The position numbers were made by a program, and so were the translations under genes. A DNA stretch of 64,000 nt, taken from an uncultured SAR324 cluster bacterium. Its GTDB lineage: Bacteria > SAR324 > NAC60-12. This document shows positions 61,819 through 64,000 of the stretch, in pieces. The notes beneath the pieces are model-generated. The model was given only the letters and a program-made list of their open reading frames with translations, was not told the origin of the DNA and searched no databases. The first letter of the stretch is position 1, and each line of letters begins with the position of its first letter. Location: assembly GCA_902562015.1 (NCBI GenBank), contig CACERX010000001.1:1-64000 (forward strand), read 5' to 3'.

Positions 61819-64000
61819 ATGAAAACACAATATAGAGCTGTAGTAATCGGAGGAGGCATAGTAGGTTCAAGCACATTGTACCACTTAGCAAAAATGGGTT
61901 GGAAGGATGTGGTTTTGCTGGAGAAAAATGAATATACCTCAGGATCCACTTGGCATGCAGCTGGATTGCTACCTCTTTTTAATATGAGTTACAGTGTTGG
62001 CAAAATTCATAAATATAGCGTTGACTTATACCAAGGACTTGAAGCTGAAACAGGCCAGCCTGTCAGTTTCCATAAAACCGGTAATCTTCGACTGGCCAGG
62101 AATCAGGAGAGGATGGATGAATATAGGAGATATTGTGGAACAGCTTCCACAATAGGAGTACCATTTGAAGTGATTGGTCCTAATGAGATCAAAAAACTTT
62201 GGCCATTTGCAAAAGTTGATGATCTTGAAGGCGCACTTTATCATCCTGATGACGGTCATGTTGCTCCGGTTGATGTAACAATGGCACTGCTCAAAGGTGC
62301 AAGAACTAATGGTGCCGAAGCTTACACAGATGTAGAAGTTTCTTCCATTTCACAGAAGCCTAATGATGAATGGGTTGTAAGTACAAACAATGGTGACATC
62401 ACATGTGAAGTTGTAGTATCTTGTACGGGAAATTACGCACGACAAACCGGACGAATGGTAGGCCTTGAGCTCCCTGTCGTACCTGTTGAACACCAGTTTA
62501 TTGTTACAGGACCAATACCTGAACTGGTCGAGTATAACCGCAGTGGGAATCCGGAAATGGCAGTTTTACGTGAAAGCGACGCATCATATTACATGCGGCA
62601 GGAGGCAGATGGGCTTATTCTCGGACCATATGAGAAAGGTGCACCGTGCTGGGCCCTTGATGGAGTCCCCGAAGGATTTGGACAAGAGCTATTACCCCCT
62701 GATCTTGAACGACTTGAGCCTCACATAATTGCTGCGGGAGAACGTGTGCCATTGTTCGAAACTGCAGGAATTAAAGACCATATCAACGGACCAATAGCTT
62801 ATACACCCGATGGCAATCCAATGGTAGGACCAGCATGGGGATTGAGAAATTTCTGGATATCAGAAGGACATAGTTTCGGCATTACTGCAGCAGGAGGTTC
62901 GGGTAAACATCTTGCTGAATGGATAATTGAAGGTTCTCCAAGCATTGATATGATGGGAGTTGACCCTAGACGTTTTAGTGCTGAACAGTCTACACGTGAT
63001 TTCATCAAAGCTAAAAACGAAGAGTGTTACGAACACGTATTTATAATACACTATGATTTTGAAGAAAGACCGGCAGCACGCCCTGCCAAAACAAGCCCGG
63101 TCTATGAGCGTCATAAATCACTTAATGCCGCATTTGGTCAACGCTATGGATGGGAACGTCCAAACTGGTTTGCGCCCGAAGGAGAGGAACCTTTTAATAA
63201 ATACAGCTTCCACACTCATCGTACAAACTGGTTTGAAAAAGTAGGTGAAGAAGTAAGGTCAGTACGGGAGAATGTTGGTCTGCTAGATTTAACACCTTTC
63301 ACCAAACACGAAATTTCAGGGTCAGGTGCAGAGGAATTTTTGAACAAAATGATAGCAAACCGTCTTCCCTCCAAGCAGGGAGGAACAGTCTTGGCTCATG
63401 CCTTAACTAAAACAGGAGGAGTAGAATCGGAGTTCACTATTACCAGAGAAGCGGATAAGTTTTTTGCAGTCAGTTCAGGAGCTGCGGAGCGTCATGATCA
63501 TGATTTACTTCTTCGCAACATGCCTCGTGATGGAAGCGTAGCGTTGAAAAACATAACTCTTGATTATGGAACATTGGTTGTTTGTGGACCTCGATCTCGT
63601 GATTTACTTTCAAAAATTACTGATGCTGATATGTCTAATGAGGCTTTCCCATGGCTGACATCACAACGTATTTCAATAGCTGATATACCTATTATGGCAA
63701 TGCGTGTAAATTTTGTAGGCGAACTTGGGTGGGAATTGCATCATCCTATTGATCAACAAATCCAGTTGTTTGATTCAATTGTAGAGACAGGTGCAGAATT
63801 CGATTTAACTCACTTCGGAATGTATGCAATGGAATCAATGCGCTTAGAAAAATCTTATCGCATGTGGGGTGCTGATTTAACACGGGAGTATTCTATCTTA
63901 GAAGCAGGATTAGACAGGTTTGTACAATTCAAAAAGGATGATTTTGTTGGTAAACAAGCACTGCTTAAGCAAAAAGAAGCTGGAGTTCCTCAGGAATTTA
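61819..64000 (+). CDS. Dimethylglycine dehydrogenase-like protein, copy 3 (3' truncated by window end)
   Basis: An incomplete frame of about 727 residues with no stop before the edge. Same layout as copies 1 and 2: GGGIVG (11-16), STWHAAG with His46 (covalent FAD site), oxidase part to about 385, then GCV_T-like region (GELGWELHHPI, YAMESMRLEKSYRMWGADLTREYSILEAGLDRFVQF). It resembles copy 1 more than copy 2 (for example LLDLT, GPRSRDLLSKxTDAD). The ATG follows an AAAGAGTGAGAA purine stretch. It is directly downstream of etfBA, so electron transfer to ETF is likely. The C-terminal roughly 75 residues are missing from the window. Confidence 0.88.
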   Translation, partial: MKTQYRAVVIGGGIVGSSTLYHLAKMGWKDVVLLEKNEYTSGSTWHAAGLLPLFNMSYSVGKIHKYSVDLYQGLEAETGQPVSFHKTGNLRLARNQERMDEYRRYCGTASTIGVPFEVIGPNEIKKLWPFAKVDDLEGALYHPDDGHVAPVDVTMALLKGARTNGAEAYTDVEVSSISQKPNDEWVVSTNNGDITCEVVVSCTGNYARQTGRMVGLELPVVPVEHQFIVTGPIPELVEYNRSGNPEMAVLRESDASYYMRQEADGLILGPYEKGAPCWALDGVPEGFGQELLPPDLERLEPHIIAAGERVPLFETAGIKDHINGPIAYTPDGNPMVGPAWGLRNFWISEGHSFGITAAGGSGKHLAEWIIEGSPSIDMMGVDPRRFSAEQSTRDFIKAKNEECYEHVFIIHYDFEERPAARPAKTSPVYERHKSLNAAFGQRYGWERPNWFAPEGEEPFNKYSFHTHRTNWFEKVGEEVRSVRENVGLLDLTPFTKHEISGSGAEEFLNKMIANRLPSKQGGTVLAHALTKTGGVESEFTITREADKFFAVSSGAAERHDHDLLLRNMPRDGSVALKNITLDYGTLVVCGPRSRDLLSKITDADMSNEAFPWLTSQRISIADIPIMAMRVNFVGELGWELHHPIDQQIQLFDSIVETGAEFDLTHFGMYAMESMRLEKSYRMWGADLTREYSILEAGLDRFVQFKKDDFVGKQALLKQKEAGVPQEF

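Noticed and set aside
1..64000. CRISPR array, prophage, transposon, tRNA or rRNA
   Set aside because: No regularly spaced repeats, integrase, transposase or cloverleaf/rRNA signatures were seen on either strand.

Overview
The window looks like a piece of the chromosome of a free-living, flagellated Gram-negative bacterium with A+T-rich DNA. The evidence is a flagellar switch gene (fliM), IHF/HU, an outer-membrane-type Bor-like lipoprotein, 4.5S RNA beside dnaX, and the order rimP-nusA-infB-rbfA-truB-rpsO-pnp. The catabolic genes target methylated osmolytes and amines (betaines, dimethylglycine, sarcosine, probably DMSP), which fits a marine heterotroph. A SAR324- or deltaproteobacterium-like lineage is my best guess, but it is inference only. 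Most start codons lack an obvious Shine-Dalgarno sequence. No tRNA, rRNA, insertion sequence, prophage or CRISPR array was seen.

Housekeeping part (1-25,300): the end of a Deg9-type protease, a polyprenyl diphosphate synthase, the translation/RNA operon rimP to pnp (rimP carries an apparent frameshift in an 11-A run), a glutamate-racemase-like gene, a phosphomannose-isomerase-like gene, priA, a LysE exporter and a GNAT enzyme. On the minus strand lie a lipoyl/octanoyl ligase, ybaB, dnaX and ffs. Then come an HTH-EIIA fusion overlapping a CLC gene, an IHF/HU gene, fliM and a Nudix gene.

C1/osmolyte part (25,300-64,000): a Rieske oxygenase, a DddP-type DMSP lyase with every described active-site residue, a MetF-type reductase and a corrinoid-activating [2Fe-2S] ASKHA protein. 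Two MttB-family methyltransferase plus DMGDH-like flavoprotein pairs follow, separated by a TauD-type dioxygenase, a YihY protein, an MFS transporter and a maleate-isomerase-like enzyme. Next are one corrinoid protein, a DUF1638 protein, a small 'virulence factor' domain protein, a methyl-THF:corrinoid methyltransferase, serine dehydratase, a DMT transporter, formate-THF ligase, FolB and a prolyl-tRNA deacylase-like protein. The end holds a rearranged heterotetrameric sarcosine oxidase set, ETF beta/alpha, and a third DMGDH-like gene cut by the window edge.

Proposed working: MttB enzymes move methyl groups from quaternary/tertiary amines to one shared corrinoid protein, which is reactivated by the ASKHA protein. 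The methyl group passes to THF, and MetF oxidises methyl-THF to methylene-THF. DMGDH and sarcosine oxidase paralogues take off the remaining N-methyl groups as methylene-THF. Fhs can recover formate plus ATP, SdaA turns serine into pyruvate, and ETF drains electrons to the respiratory chain. The most unusual feature is charge complementarity. The shared corrinoid protein has a very acidic N-terminal tail, while both MttB enzymes, the activator, the methyl-THF transferase and the DUF1638 protein carry basic terminal tails. This suggests an electrostatically assembled demethylation complex.
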